A DNA stretch of 64,000 nt from Motacilla alba alba (taxonomy: Eukaryota > Chordata > Aves > Passeriformes > Motacillidae). The stretch lies in assembly GCF_015832195.1 (NCBI RefSeq), contig NC_052017.1, positions 69,007,801-69,071,800 of the forward strand. The letters are read 5' to 3'. This document shows, piece after piece, positions 49,401 through 63,000 of the stretch. Below the pieces are notes generated by a model. It made no database searches, was not told the origin of the DNA, and saw only the letters and a program-made list of their open reading frames with translations. The first letter of the stretch is position 1, and every line of letters starts with the position of its first letter. The position numbers were made by a program, and so were the translations under genes.

Positions 49401-52400
49401 CCTCATAACATCCACCACCAACAAAGTTTTTCCAGGTTACAAGTTAACCACCTGCTGAGTGACCAAAATGCTGGCCCAAAACTTCAAACACATTCCATTA
49501 CTTTCATATGTGAGTAATTTTATGCTCAGAAATAATGTCACATGAGTCATAATATCCTTTGAATTCACTGTCTGAAGGATCAGAGCCCAGAAGTATCCTT
49601 AAGTTCAACAGTTGCCATGTTTTCCTCTCAAAGAAAAAACAAAAAGAGAAGAATGCTCTGCCTGTTCTCCTTTTTCAAGAGGTAAAATGGCCAGAAAGAC
49701 TGGGGTTTTTTATATTTGACATGTAATAATAACTAGAAAAATTCATCTAATACTTGGAAAGTTTTCCTCTTACTTATATGGATAAAAAGATAAAAAAGAG
49801 CAAATTTGATTGCTTTTCTTTAGCACATAAAACTCAACTCAGTTTCACATATTAACACAGAAACAATTTTTCAAATTAATCCAGGCAAGCATTCAACTTA
49901 TAAAATATAAGTTACATTGGCATTCTAATGGGAAAACTTTTAATAAAAACATATTAAATACTGGAAAATCAGCACTATGCATGCTTGTAATGACATTTAT
50001 TCAATTGCTTTTTTATTTCCTGTAACTTATTTGACAAGCTGGAGTAGATCTTCTTATCTGAACATAGAAATATAAATATTCAGTGCTATTTCCAGACCCT
50101 TACTAATGCAAATTGTACTGCGAATCTCAGAGCAGTAGTAAGAAGCTGCAATTACTGGGGAAAAAAATAAATTAGTGTAGTTCATGTGAGAAAACTGTTC
50201 CAGCGTGACCTGCCTTGGCTTTGGTTCAAGTAAGTCTTCAAATGTGCAGTTAAGTGCAAGCACAGATGTTTTTGTAAATAGGAAAGGAGTAGGCTACCCC
50301 ATGAGAAATGAGTAAACTGTATTGCCCAAAATTAGAAGCATTTGGCCTGATCCACACCACTCTAACTACAGAAGCTGGGTATCTGGACCTCTAATCCAGC
50401 CATGTCCTCAAAAACAGATGACCAGGTTGACCATCATAAGAAAGTCTGAGGATTTAGGGATGCAGCCACAAGGACAGCCTGTGCCACAGAAAGCACAGGC
50501 TATTTATAGACAAAACAACTACAGCAGCTATTGCTTGCAAGAGTTACTCTGTTCCTGGGACAATTACAAGGTAGAAGTTTATTAGCCACACATTCTTTTT
50601 AATATCTTCCTGACAAGTAGTAATGACGATATGAATAGTTATAATTAACGTAGTTACAGGATCCAAAGAGGTCCCCTAAATCAGTCATCTGGAATACACC
50701 TCACTGCTTAGTTCAGCTAGGTCTGGACTTCTTCAGATACAGAGGGTTTGGAAAAAATCTGCTTATTTGCAATGTGTAGTACCTTGAACCAAAACAGCTT
50801 TCCTCAAAGACTTGTTTTCTTCTCTCTCACCACAAAATGCACAACACAGCTTGACCAAAGGAAAACTCTTCTGCCTAGGATGATGACTTGTACTCAAATC
50901 TTTTGAGTAAAGCTTCAAGTGGGCCTTCCAGGGATAGAAAACAAATCACTGATTCTAATACCCTCGTAACAATTATTTTTCTCATTTAATTTCCAAATTT
51001 AAATCAACAAAATATTTCCAAAGATACATCCTTTTAAGTTTCTCACAAAATAAATGCATTTGAATGATGTTCCATGCATATTGCCTGAAGACTTCAAGAG
51101 GCTTTGCGCTCCAGAGACAAGTTACAAGTTTCTCTAGCACTGGCAACTGAAACAATATCTAAAAAAAAAAAAAATTATAATTACAAATGAAACTTTGTAA
51201 CAGACTTTTTTTTATAGTTTAACTGCATGACTTCTTCTGCCCCGTTATGAATAAAAGTTTTACAAGCCAAAATTCACCAACAGCTCCAACAGCCAAATGG
51301 GCCCTAATACTCAGCTGTGCCACCATATTAGTGTCTGAAGAGGATGACCTTACCATCCAGAGGATGCTTCCAAAGTTTTACAGCACATTTAAGTCTAGTA
51401 TGAGTCAGTTGCATGAGACAGGCATACTCGAAGTTGTTTAGAATAATGCTGACAAACCCTCGGCCAACACATACACCAGACTCTAGAGGAGGCACAACCA
51501 AGGAAGTTTAAAGCCATGTTTGTGGTAAAGCTGGAAGACAGAGTACCAAACACTTCTCAGACATTTGTCTCCACTGCAGAATTCACCTTTGTGTTAACCA
51601 GTGTACCCTTAAGAGTACAAATGTTGGTATCATGCATTCCAGATGCAAGACAAGACGAACATGCCAATTCTGTGATGCAAGCCTCACTGACCTTTTAAAA
51701 AATGTTGGGAGGACAGGGGATGACTAAATGACTAGCTAGCATTCTTTCCCTTAAAGCTAAAAAAGGCCTTCCCATAGAACCAAACTTCTGATCAAATTTA
51801 ACAATCAGCTGCAGTCACTCTTTACTTAAGAGAGAAACTAAGACTGATTTGGAAATAACATAATTAATTAATTTGTCAAGATGTAGCATTTTTATGCTGC
51901 CAGTTCCCATGGTTTTCCTAAATTAAATGATTGCTCTACGCAGCTTTCCTGCATATGATATCCTCTGAAGTTTGTATACATTTCTAGTTCTTAATCATGA
52001 CATTGCTGGATCAATTTTATATCTAATAGTGATTCAGTGCTACTTTTTTCCTGTGCTTTATGACAGACTAATCTCCAAACACACAGAAGGACAACTTCAT
52101 AGTGACTAGCAGACAAAATGAACATATGAGAGTCAGCATCAGAACACACTATCAACTGATTATCAAATTAATTCAGGTTGTCTTGCTTTCCCCAAAATTC
52201 AGGCTCTGAAAGGCTTAGAATTAATCCTAATAAGTGTTCACATTGCAAAGTATATTTAAATGGCTACAGTACCCTGGTACCCCTCCAACTACTTCCAGTC
52301 GAGGTATTGTAACATGTGCAGCTTTATTGGTTAGGAGCTGCACCACCAACACCAAAGCTAGTGCTTTATCAGCTGCTTCTAGCAAATATCCCTTGCAGAA

Positions 52401-54652
52401 CACCTGTGTGGAGTTTTAACTCTTCAAAAACTATTTGCAAACCATATTGAATGAATAGTGAAACTTGAAAGATATTTTCTGCTATTCTGTTGATATTTAC
52501 AAAACTTAAGGTGGAATTAAAAGCCTCCCTTTCTGCCCCAGAGACCAGGTGTGGTGCTATCATACAGTCACACAGGGGATTAACAACTGTAGTAGATAAT
52601 AGTGACTTTGAAAAAAAAAGTACTTCATGCACCTATGCTAGCATGTAACTGTTGTATGCAAAATGCAGCAGTGCCAGAAAGAAGAGGTACCTGTGACTCA
52701 ACAATTTAAATTATATGCTTGAGTGCAGACAGACATGTGAACCAGGTTAGCACAAATAAAAATGCAAGACACTTGGTTTCCATTTTACCAGCAAAGAATG
52801 GAAAAAGAAAGTATGTTTAGATCAAAGTGCACAAGAACTTTTCTTTTTTTCCCACTTTGATCACAGTGAATGAAGAGAGCATTTTGTGACCATCCAGGAA
52901 AATCCCTTCTTTGCAGATATGTTACAAATACTTCTGATCATTGTCCTGAAGCTGCAACTCTGTTCTTGTCTCCTTCATTTATTATTTGTCTGCATCTACT
53001 TGTGTTTCTATTCTGTGCTTGAAAACTTTCTTGAGTGTTTTGTCCTTTTGTACCTAGTTTAACAGCACAAGTAATAGAATTCTGCTCCAGGAATGCGGTC
53101 CCAATACTAAACAAATAATAAATTAGGCTGACTGACTAGAATAGTGATCTGAACAAAGTTATCTGCATGTTTAGGATGTGGCCCATCAGATATAATGCAA
53201 AATGAGACAGCATGTGTTATCTTATCATTCTTCAAAGTAATTTATTCCTCTACCCTCTGAAAAAAAAAAAAAAGGTAAAACTCCTAGCTTTCTGTCTCTG
53301 AAATTTGAGAGACTATGCAGGTTATGCAGGAAAAATCCAGACTGAATACTTTGAAAATAAAAGATTCTGCAATTCATAGAAAAATAAAAAATCTGAATGA
53401 GAAGGGCCTTTCAAGGCACAGCACTATTTTTCAAAAATGCATGTTCCAGGGGATCACTAATATTACGTTCTCCCTGCTACAGCCAAACTTTACAAGTAGT
53501 CCTAATGCAGTGGATCAGAGATGATGGTGATGACCTCAATAATAGCCATAGTAGTGGGGAAAACTTGGTGATCAAACCAGGAAAATGGATAGGGCAGCAG
53601 GCAGGAGAGAAGGGTGAATACAGAACAGATGTAGCAGGAAAAGATCTACATATTTTTGAAAAAAACAATAAAAGTCTGACTTTATAGACTCTAAGGGACT
53701 TTGTGAGAAACTAAAAGAGGTAATTGTTCACATTCCTCACATTTTGATATACAAACTGCACAACCATCGCCCATGAATAGCTCAGCTGTTAACAATTTTT
53801 CCCCCCAAGAAAATAATCAGGCTTCATGCCAAGCAACTTTTCTCAAAGTGAATAATATTTTGAAAGCCTGTTCAAAACATAGCTGTGACATAATAAGTTT
53901 TTAAAGAGTGTAAGTGACTCTGAAGAGATCTCAGTCTGAGTCTGAAAGAAGACCCAGTTTATAACCCAGTCAGGAAGAAAGCACTTTCAGACTTTTACTC
54001 TAGCGGAATTCTCAGAGAGTCTCCCAGAAAAAGCCAGTCCTGCATGCACATCTGTTTCCAGTGTGATGCTGGTATGCAAACTATTGTCTATTGGAAGTGT
54101 GTTGTGGTAACGTTTGCCAGGGTTAAAGACTGGGTCAATTTGATCAAGAAGCTAAAATTAGCTTCTGTGTGTTTTCCTGAAAAGAAAAAAAAAATACTGT
54201 AAAGCTCTTTGTTTTCCTTCAGGTCTTGTTCTCAGATTTCTGTTCAGCTGTGTGAACTACTATAAAGCAGACGGTTCCAAAACCTACTCCTTTCTTACTT
54301 GTTTTTTTTAATTGATGCAATAACAGCAGCAGCCATTAGCTTCTACAGAACTGAACAGTCTGATTCTGTATTTCATTCATCACAAGAGTTTAAAATTCAA
54401 TAAGGCACTCAAAATCCCCACAGTAGTAAGACAGATGCAAGGAAAAAGTTTTGGCTAGTGAAACTAAAATAAACAGAATAATTTTAGCTACTAACAGAAT
54501 TGAGAAAAAAAACATTTACATTTTTGACAATGATAAAACTGCACATGTTCCTGGAGATGTTTTAGTGCTTTGTCTTTTAGTTACATGCACTTTGATCTAC
54601 ACATCATTTGCATGTGCTGTACTACAGTCATATATACAGGAACATTTTTATG
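46438..54652. other. Long non-coding unique stretch
   Basis: No gene, exon pair or transposon is recognised in about 8 kb. Frames are all under 100 codons. The segment 47500-47760 and parts of 48760-49000 are less AT-rich and keep some CpGs. A13-A14 runs lie near 51163-51176 and 53262-53273. Sequence from 49680 to 50000 is notably AT-rich. Confidence 0.55.
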
Positions 54653-55155
54653 TCACAGAATCACAGAATTGTTAGGGTTCAAAGGAACCTCTGGAGATCA
54701 TCCGGTTCAGTGCCCTTGCCAAGGCAGGGTGACCTGGAGCAGGTGACACAGGAACATGTCCAGGTAGGTTTTGAGTGTCTCCAGAGAGGCAGACTCCACA
54801 ACCTCCCTGGGCAGCTTGTTCCAGTGCTCTGCCACCCTCAATATAAATAAAATTTTCTGCATGTTGAGGTGGAATTTCTTGTGGTTTAGTTTATGGCCAT
54901 TGCTCCTCGTCCTGTTGCTGGACACCATGAGTTTGGCACCATCCTCTTGGCACCTGCCTTTGAGATATTTATATGTATTGATGAGATTCCTTCCCAGTCT
55001 TTCCTTCTCCAGACTAAACAGGCACAGCTCCCTGAGTCTCTCCTCATGGAAGAGATGCTCCAGGCCCTCACCATCTTTGGGGCCTCTGATGGACCCTCTC
55101 CAGTAGTTCCTCATCTTTCTTGTACTGAGGAACCCAGAACTGGACACAGTACTCT
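54653..55155 (-). mobile_element. CR1 LINE 3' end, 5'-truncated, minus strand
   Basis: This is a CR1 retrotransposon copy read from right to left. Its 3' terminus is at 54653, where the plus strand shows the duplicated TCACAGAA octamer, the complement of the short terminal repeat that ends CR1 elements. Recognisable plus-strand blocks in order include CTCTGGAGATCATCCGGTTC, GCCAAGGCAGGGTGACCTGG, AGACTCCACAACCTCCCTGG, GGCAGCTTGTTCCAGTGCTC and GAACCCAGAACTGGACACAG. The element is cut short at its 5' side near 55155, as is typical of CR1 insertions. No clear target-site duplication was found; CR1 copies often lack one. It is less decayed than the copy at 22.6 kb, so it is probably younger. Confidence 0.96.
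54707..55147 (-). pseudogene. CR1 ORF2 C-terminal remnant (end of reverse-transcriptase polyprotein)
   Basis: A 146-codon frame runs without a stop through the CR1 insertion. It encodes the region after the reverse-transcriptase core, including [20 protein letters not shown], then [26 protein letters not shown] and ending [20 protein letters not shown] with a short tail. This order is characteristic of the CR1 ORF2 C-terminus. Only this end is present: the endonuclease and the catalytic reverse-transcriptase motifs are missing because of 5' truncation. The first ATG is incidental and not a natural start. It has no function as a gene. The open frame reflects moderate age rather than selection, most likely. 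Confidence 0.93.
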
Positions 55156-58100
55156 ATTTTCATATGAAACACAACAATTAATTTATACTTAGAGTACTTA
55201 ATTAAAGGAAACCTTTTAATATGGAAATATTACCTAAATTAAACACTAGTAACACTGTACCTGTTTATGAAGGCCTTTAATTAAAAATATTTAAAGTACC
55301 TAAGGTAGAAAAATATTTTAAAAATCGCACCAAAACTGTACTTTCCGTAGATCATTTGGTTCAATTTTTACTGGCTTCAGAATAGCACACTAAGTTTGTG
55401 AAAGGATCCCCCTTCCCCAGAAAGTTAAAAAAAAGAAAAAATCAAGGCAAAATAATATTCACAAATTTTTCTTACACACACAAAGTGAGGTTCCAAAAAT
55501 GCAGACAATAGAAATGTTCGTTTTAGAGCCTTAAAAAGACAAAGATGAAAGAATGAGAACACATAATGGAAAAAAAAGACCCTGGTGTTAAAAAATCAGC
55601 AAAGGTCCTGGTCCCATAAGTAATGTCACCTGAATAGTTTGATAAGTATGAATAATCCCAAGAACTGGAGTGGGAACTACTTTACATGTGTAAATATTTC
55701 TAAGTTCAATGCATCAATGCACAAAGTGTAACAGTAAACAGTTACTGCAAATACTTCTTTATTGGTTGGAATTTCTGTGGTTTACAAGACAAACTTTATT
55801 CTCTAGAATATGCCCTATTAAAGCAATTGCTCTTTAAACTGGCTTGAAATATGTCAGTATTAATGGCCACAGTCTTTTACTAAAGACTAACTAATCTTTT
55901 AACACATAAAAATTGGTTGATTCTCATAAGGCAATGTGCAATCATGTGTCTATTTCTGAATAAGCAGTAATTTAAGAACTCATTTGCTAACTTAGCACTA
56001 AAATGGCAAAACAAAGAAAATGCTAGTCTAACATATTGCCAGTGTTCAACAGGCTACCTTGAATTTAGTGAATCTTATTTAAACAGCTGTAAAAGCAGGA
56101 CAAAACAGAAGTTACATGAGGAGAAGAGAGGTCTTTTAAAATACTGTATACTCATTAACAAGTCTTTGTGCTTGCTTTTGCATTAGCTGCACGCATTGAC
56201 GTACCTCAGTTGGTCCGAGCACAGACTTGTCTTCACACACTCACAAAAATGTATATAAACTTTCCTATAGACCTTCAAAATTTGCAGGCAGTCTGTCTTT
56301 TAAAGACAGAGAAAGCTTAATAGGTAAGAAGTTAACATCTGTTTTTTCTGGCTTTTTCTACTGTATATGCTCTGTTTCCCTAATTTTTGAATTTTTACTC
56401 TAATTTATGGATATCCAAGTCTAGTGCATGGATGTGATACACTATCTATGTTAGCTTCTCCATCCTTGAAAAGAGAATTAAAAAAACCCCAAAACACATA
56501 CTGAAGTTGCAAATCTACTCCAACAAACTGGACTGAGAAAAGTTTTTCTAAGGATTCTACATCTGATATTGCAATTCTGCTAGATTTGTGCTAATCTTTC
56601 TGTGGTGAGCATTTTATGGTGTACCTCCCCTGTTTCTTAGATACAAATTGTGGTCTCCAGAGCTGATTGTGTAAAATCACAACACTCCTAGTAAAATCAA
56701 AGGCCACTTGCTTTAGGGCTTGAAGCATCTGGATGTACACGAAATATCTTCCTGCAGAGTTTTCCCATGGGCTCTCTGGGCCACAAATTGTAGCTGTGGG
56801 GTGCTTTTCCTTGGGGAACAGAAATGCAGGTAGCTTTTTGCTTTCCTGAAAATGTTCACTATGTCCCTGGTTTTGCTGAAAGTAAGTCTACAAAAGTTAA
56901 GAGAGCCTGAGGAATTCTGCACTGCTGAGAATTCAGCTACATGCAAATGTCTATCCCGAAACAGAGCAACATCTTCCAATTTCCCCTTTCAAGATACATT
57001 TCAAGCAAGAGATTAACTGTAATTTCTATGCCTGGGTATGGTGTAGAAAAAAAATCTAAAAAATATATTATGTGTAACATTAGTGCTCTTTAGTGTTGCT
57101 TTTAAGAAAAGTACATCTTTATTGAAATTAAAACAGGGTATAGCACTGATGGAAAATGGGAAACCAAATGCACTCTTTCATATTTTGGAATGAGTTTGTG
57201 TGCATGAACGATGTACATCCCATTTTTCAACACAGTGTCAGTTCATCGGCCTACCTGCAATTGGGGTAAGGAAATCAAGGGATTTACCTTTTTCTTCCAC
57301 TGCTCTCATCACTTCAGGTAATCTCAAGACCTCTACTGGTTTCCTTCAGGGACTAAAATCACACTCTGGCACAGGTACCAGAGACAGCTGTGAGCACTCA
57401 AAATGCTCCCTGGTTGCTTGGAGGGGCACTACATGCCACGGCACAACCCAGGTGATCTATGGTTCATCTGCCTGGAGAAGTATGCTATACCAATGAGTTT
57501 CCAAGACTAACCATGATTTTTATGGAGATTTTCAGGACTAGATTTTCTTCTAGATGCCACAAACAGCATATTTGGAGTCTCAAGGCTCGATTCCTATTTG
57601 CAGTCACCTTTTCTGTACCTACAGAACAGGGAAGTAAGAAGAAACCTTGAAACTAGACCAAAACCTTTGCTGCTGCTTCCAACTATACTAGCTTGCCTCA
57701 GAAAAACTTATCTCTACATGCAGAAACTATCTAAGCTTAAGTTAGTATTTTACATAACAAGGCATTCCCTCACGCTTTCTCCAGCATGTCTTTATACACT
57801 TGCCTCTTTTTCAGCTACTGAGGAATATGCAGCCATTATTTGCTTTGGATAAGATACCTTCTCATTGTGCATTTCTCTCTGTGTGTATTGCCCTGTTATT
57901 AAGGTAATTTGAAACAGCCACGTGCAAAGTAACAAGGGAAATCTCCCTCAGTCATGTCCTCATCCTATGGGCACAATTGTGTTCACATTATCCAGGCTGA
58001 CTATTATGTAATTACAGAAATGTTCTTGTTCAAATGAAATTCAGTACTTTTTCTTTAAACAGACAGGTTATTAAAAGAAAAACTTTTTAACTACAGTATT

Positions 58101-58348
58101 GGCTCTCACATATAAATACTAAAAGGAAGGAGAGAAAAAAAAAAGATTTCTAAATTAGATTTTTTGTATTTAACCAAAGTAAAACACAGTGGAGCACCAA
58201 AGGGAAAGCTAATGTAAAACCTGCTGAACAACTCCTGTAACAGCATCATTTGATGAGCTTTTTGAGAAAAAACAATTTGGAAAAATATTATGTGTCCCCC
58301 AGTTCCCACCCCTCCAAAAATAAAGTCCTCCAAAGCCATCCCCCACCC
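55156..58348. other. Non-coding unique sequence
   Basis: No gene is recognised. AT-rich, with frames under 100 codons. C-rich groups at about 58296-58348 (CCCCC, CCC, CCCC, then CCCCC and CCC) lead into the following A-run. On the minus strand these are clustered G-tracts, just short of a strict short-loop quadruplex pattern. Confidence 0.6.
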
Positions 58349-58372
58349 AAAAAAAAAAAAAAAAAAAAAAAA
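58349..58372 (+). repeat. A24 homopolymer
   Basis: Twenty-four consecutive A, the longest mononucleotide run in the window. The preceding sequence is not recognisable as a processed pseudogene or SINE. Its length is likely unreliable in assemblies. Confidence 0.95.
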
Positions 58373-59438
58373 GCAGAAGAGGAAAGAGGCTATTATTTTC
58401 TAAGGAAGAAGAGCTAACATTTTCTGTCTCCACAGCCACAATTACAGATTATCTATTTACACAGCAAGGTGTGAGGGCCACACAAGGAAGGAAGTCTTCA
58501 CCTACTGAAGATCATTAGCAGCAGCCAGGGCGGCCACTGTCAGTCGCTTTGGACCAGCTTCTCTGCATACTCATACAAAGCATGGAAAATTATCAGCACC
58601 ACTGGGCCTCTGCCCAGGTCATCCTACAGCTGAACACATGAAACGTTATGCCCTGAGAATGAATGCCCTGGAAGAAGCCCAGGGGTGATTTGAGCCCCTG
58701 AGCACATTAATCACCCTGAATGTGGTCTCATGCTGGGATTCACAGCCAAGGCAGCCAGCAAGGTTGACTCCTCGGAGAAGGGGAGGCGTCAGAATAATAT
58801 TAGAAGCATCAAATGTCCTCCCTTTCCCTGGTATGGAAAGCTCATCTAGGAGGTGTCAGGATAAAACATGAGAGCTGCAGTTGTACTTAGAGACATGAAG
58901 GAGTGATTCACTGTTTCATGGCACAAGTGGAGGAGGAGGCTGCAATAAAAACTTTTACAAGGTGAGATCTAAATCCTGAACGCAGAACCTCAAGATTACA
59001 AAGCCTTTTTGTCTTTTCTCAGGAAAAAAAATACCAACCAACAACTGAGAGAGCTGAGTGTGTTGTAATTAAATTGTAAATTTCTTTAAATAAAAGCTCA
59101 AACTATGCTCCTGACACACCTGCTTTATGAAAGTTACTCACATGCATTTTTGTTGATCTGTACTCTTTAAGAAGGAATCCAAAAGACATCAAGAGAAAAA
59201 GTATGCTGCAAACTGCTACCTATGAATAACCACCTTTTAATTATTAAAGAAGTTAACAAACCAGATGGAATCAAGCAAACATAGTAGCATTTCCTTTGTG
59301 TCTCTTGGAAAAAAAAACCCCATAACTGAACCCTTGGCAAATACAAAGTTCAGAGAAAGAAAAATTATTCAGATTTTATAAACAATAAAGTATAACTGTG
59401 GTGGTATACTAACTCTTTACAAATACTTGGTAATCAGC
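58373..59438. other. Non-coding unique sequence, moderately GC-rich at 58.5-58.9 kb
   Basis: No gene is recognised. The interval 58500-58900 has a more balanced composition than its flanks but no long frame, so any function there would be non-coding. Confidence 0.55.
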
Positions 59439-59455
59439 TTTTTTTTTTTTTTTTT
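59439..59455 (+). repeat. T17 homopolymer
   Basis: Seventeen consecutive T followed by AGG, which superficially mimics a splice acceptor. There is no open frame of interest downstream. Confidence 0.95.
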
Positions 59456-60009
59456 AGGTTCTAAGATGGTAAGACTTCCAAAAGATTTACTCAAAATGTA
59501 ATGGGTAAAGGCAGAAATACATCTGCCTGACAAGACCTGATGAGCCAATAATAACATTAATATTTCACATAAACCTTCTATTCATTCAGCATTTCAGTCA
59601 TTTAATGACAGCTAAAAATCATAGGAAATCATCACAAAATGACAAATTACACAATTAGAGCACTAAATTTTCCCAGAAAAACAGAAGAACCAGAGAAGGA
59701 AAAAAGTATATTTTGTGACCCGAACATGTTCCCTTTTCCAGCAGCAAATTCAGGACTTCTGCTGTCCAAGCAATTCCAATGTAAAACAATTCTGTCTTGT
59801 CCAAATCTAACAAAAATTTAGCCAAACCTAGCTCCCACTTAAAACCCCAAAGCTAAAATGTGCTGAGACACCACTTTGACTTCAGTGTAAGCAGGAATGT
59901 TTCACTGATGAGAGAATAGTGCTTTTAGAACTAGTGAGGGGTAGAACTGAATCATACCATTCATCGAGCTGCAGAATAACTTAGGGTGCTCTGAAGTACT
60001 CATACAGTT
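59456..60009. other. Non-coding unique sequence
   Basis: Nothing is recognisable; AT-rich, with one 60-codon chance frame. Confidence 0.6.
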
Positions 60010-60035
60010 AAAACAACAACAACAAAAACAAAAAA
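60010..60035 (+). repeat. AAC-type A/C tract
   Basis: A short A/C-only stretch with four AAC-like units followed by longer A-runs. It is low-complexity sequence. Confidence 0.85.
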
Positions 60036-63000
60036 GCAGGTCATATTCAACATTTGTTGCATGTGCACAATGTTCTTCAAGATTTGTGTATTATCTAGTA
60101 TTGGCTTTAATGACATCTCACTCAGACAAAAAGAGTACGTTCTTTTACATGAGATGTTCCTACATCTGTTTTCCCTGCTCATATAGTCTTCTAAGGTCTT
60201 GGCCACAAAAAATTATGTCATTTTTTTCCAGTAATCTCACAGAGATTTAGAAATATAATTCCATAAGTAAGTGCTGAAACAAAGTCTCTGAAAAATTCAC
60301 AGACACTGCACACTTTACTTATTGTGAACATTGGGAAGGATCCCTTTTAGACTTGTCCTGCTCCTATGCTCTTTTCCCAAGCTGTCATTATTGGCCTCTG
60401 ACAATGACAGGGTATGTTTAGCAAGATGAAATTCTGGTTTGAGCCAGCACGGCAGTTCCTATTAATAGTTAATACACTGTTGAAAGTTCAATATTTTCAT
60501 ACTAGCTACTCTCAAGATTTTCTTGCAATTCTCTGTGATGGGACATTTCTCTAATCCTTCTAACTCCATCTGTAAACCAGCTGGAGTCTTAACCTGCTAC
60601 ATCCCTGGTCTGATGTTGCTTTAGCATGTATGTAAACTGACTTGCACACAAAGCTTTTGCTGACTATTTTAGTTCATCTCTCTGTACTTTCCCTCTAGGT
60701 AGGAAAGCACTGTCACTTATGTCTGTCATTCTGCTGTCTTCGTTCAAGCAGGTTTCCAGAAGAATGTTCTGGAAGCCAAATGACTTTCTTTGACTGCAGT
60801 GAGTCTTGCTCCTACCTCCCAGCAGAAAACAAACTCTCTTTTGGCTCCTTCTGTTTCCTTCCTGTTTCCACTTAGCTTTTTTTAACATTCCAAACTTTTC
60901 AAGTTGTCACTTGTTGTGTTGCCAGGACCAAGAAGAGATGGCAGGACAAACAAAAGAAACCTGGCTGATGAGTAAATATTTATGGGTCCCAGCTAAACTC
61001 TCATAGAAAGAAAAAGCTGCTTTGGGTGATTTAGGACTGTCTTAAACCTGTTCCAAACAACTAGAAAGACCCAGACATAGCTGACAGAATTTTCATCCCA
61101 CTTCTAAACAGGAATTAAGCACCCTTGAACAGCAACGAGGAATGGAGTGCAAGGAAAGACTGAGACAGGAATTTTAACAAAATGGTGACAATTCAAACAG
61201 GGACAGAAGTGGTATGGTTCACAGGATTGACACCCTGACAGAAGGGAACAAGCAATTCTAAAATTACCTAATTCTTTTTAAAATAGGATCAGGACAGAAT
61301 TGCACTGAAACATTTTCAGACTTCAAAGTCTCTCTTTGGGTGTGATTACCCTTTACTAAATTCATGGATTTTGTCCCTGAAGACCTTTAAAGGCTGGAGA
61401 ACTGTCCTCAAATATATGTCTGAACTCAAAATGACAAAGAGTTTCAGAAGAGGTTCTTGGCCTCAAGAAGTCTGCAGCTGGAGTTTGGCAGCCATCAGAC
61501 CATAACACATGCTACATCTGTTGAAGAAAGTTTTCAAATGAATAATGTAAAAATGGTAGTGTGTAAAAAAGGCAAAGCTAACACAATACTGATCATTTGA
61601 CCCCTACATGATGACAGTATTATGTACTTTAATTTTATGAGCCATACAAATACTATTACATATTTTAAAACATGCTAAAAAATAAAATTACACTGTGATG
61701 GTGACAGTTTATTGTTTGCAGGTGCTCAGTGCTGGAGGGCTGGGCTCTCTGAATTAACAAGTGCCAGCACAGGCAGACACAGACAGCTGTCAGTCATTTT
61801 GCCTAAACTAGATAACGCAACTAATGATGCAACTGAGATGATGCAAGTAATATGACACAATAACCAGAACTGAAAAGTACAGGTGCACTCTAGAAAGTAG
61901 ATGCACAGAAATACAAAACTCTAGGAAAAGTTTTTTAAAAAAAAAAAAAATTGGCTACCCTTGAGAGAATGTAGTGACAGGAAACTGCTCTGCCTGGTAT
62001 TGTCCACATTCCTACGTAAGGTTACAGCCAGAAATTACTAGGCAAGTGGCAGGCATGGGCCAGGTTGTCACAGACTCGAAAGATATGATAGTCTCACAGT
62101 TGACAGGAGTATTTCCATGAAGCATGAAGAAGACATGCTGGTCTCCACAAGTCACTAATGTGAAGTCCAGTCTTGCAACAATATCTCCTGTGAGCAACAG
62201 AATTAATGATGCCTGTCTTCTCACAGATTTTTAATTTTTAATGTCCTTCACCATCTCAGCTGTTTGATTCTGCCTCCTGCAAAAGGTCCTTTTCTTCTCA
62301 TGTTCACTATAGTGGCTGTCCAGGCAAGGACAGCCTCTGCTAGAGCCAGGGGAGGGCATAGGTGTGTGTTGTCTGACCTGGCAACTCCTGTTAAACAGAA
62401 GGGACAGCAGTTAACTTGTACTCACCATTCCCTCAGTGGGGGCAATAATTTCAGTTCCTCTTCCTTCCCTGGCCACTGATTTTCAGACTTGAAGAAAATG
62501 AGTTTTCTGTGAGACTCTCATTTGAAATTGTCTAGCAAGTTCAAAAGCCCCCAGGGAGAAGGAAGGCACAGAAAAAAAAGAGTGTGATTGCCTAAGCCTT
62601 GTTTCCTTAGGAAACCAGCCTAAATGCACACTCAAATGAGAAACACCAACTACAGGCTTCCTCTGATCTGGCCCCTAATCAGCTAACATGAATACTCGTA
62701 TGGAAACAGAGGAGAGTACAAAGAAGTTAATTTCCAGGGAAAGTTATCCCCTTAAGACACCACTACTGTTCTTGGCCTCTTTGGCTAACAGCAGCATCAA
62801 TACATGCTGCTAACACATCTTGCTTAGAGCATGTTTAAAAGTAGACAACTCTTAACACACTCAAATGAGCTGTAAGGCTAACTGGCAGGCCTGGGTGAGA
62901 AATCACTGTCTTGTTACTAATAACCTTTCTGCAATGCTAAAACTTTTCCACCTTACACCCATATGAACATTACAACAGTACATTTTACCACATTACTGAA

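Noticed and set aside
58209..58439. Minus-strand frame with a poly-Phe stretch and Gly/Trp-rich segment
   Set aside because: The poly-Phe is the translated A24 run and the Gly/Trp part comes from clustered C-tracts; it is not a gene signature.
59439..59458. T17 followed by AGG as a splice acceptor
   Set aside because: A homopolymer before AG is expected by chance and no open frame or donor follows at exon distance.
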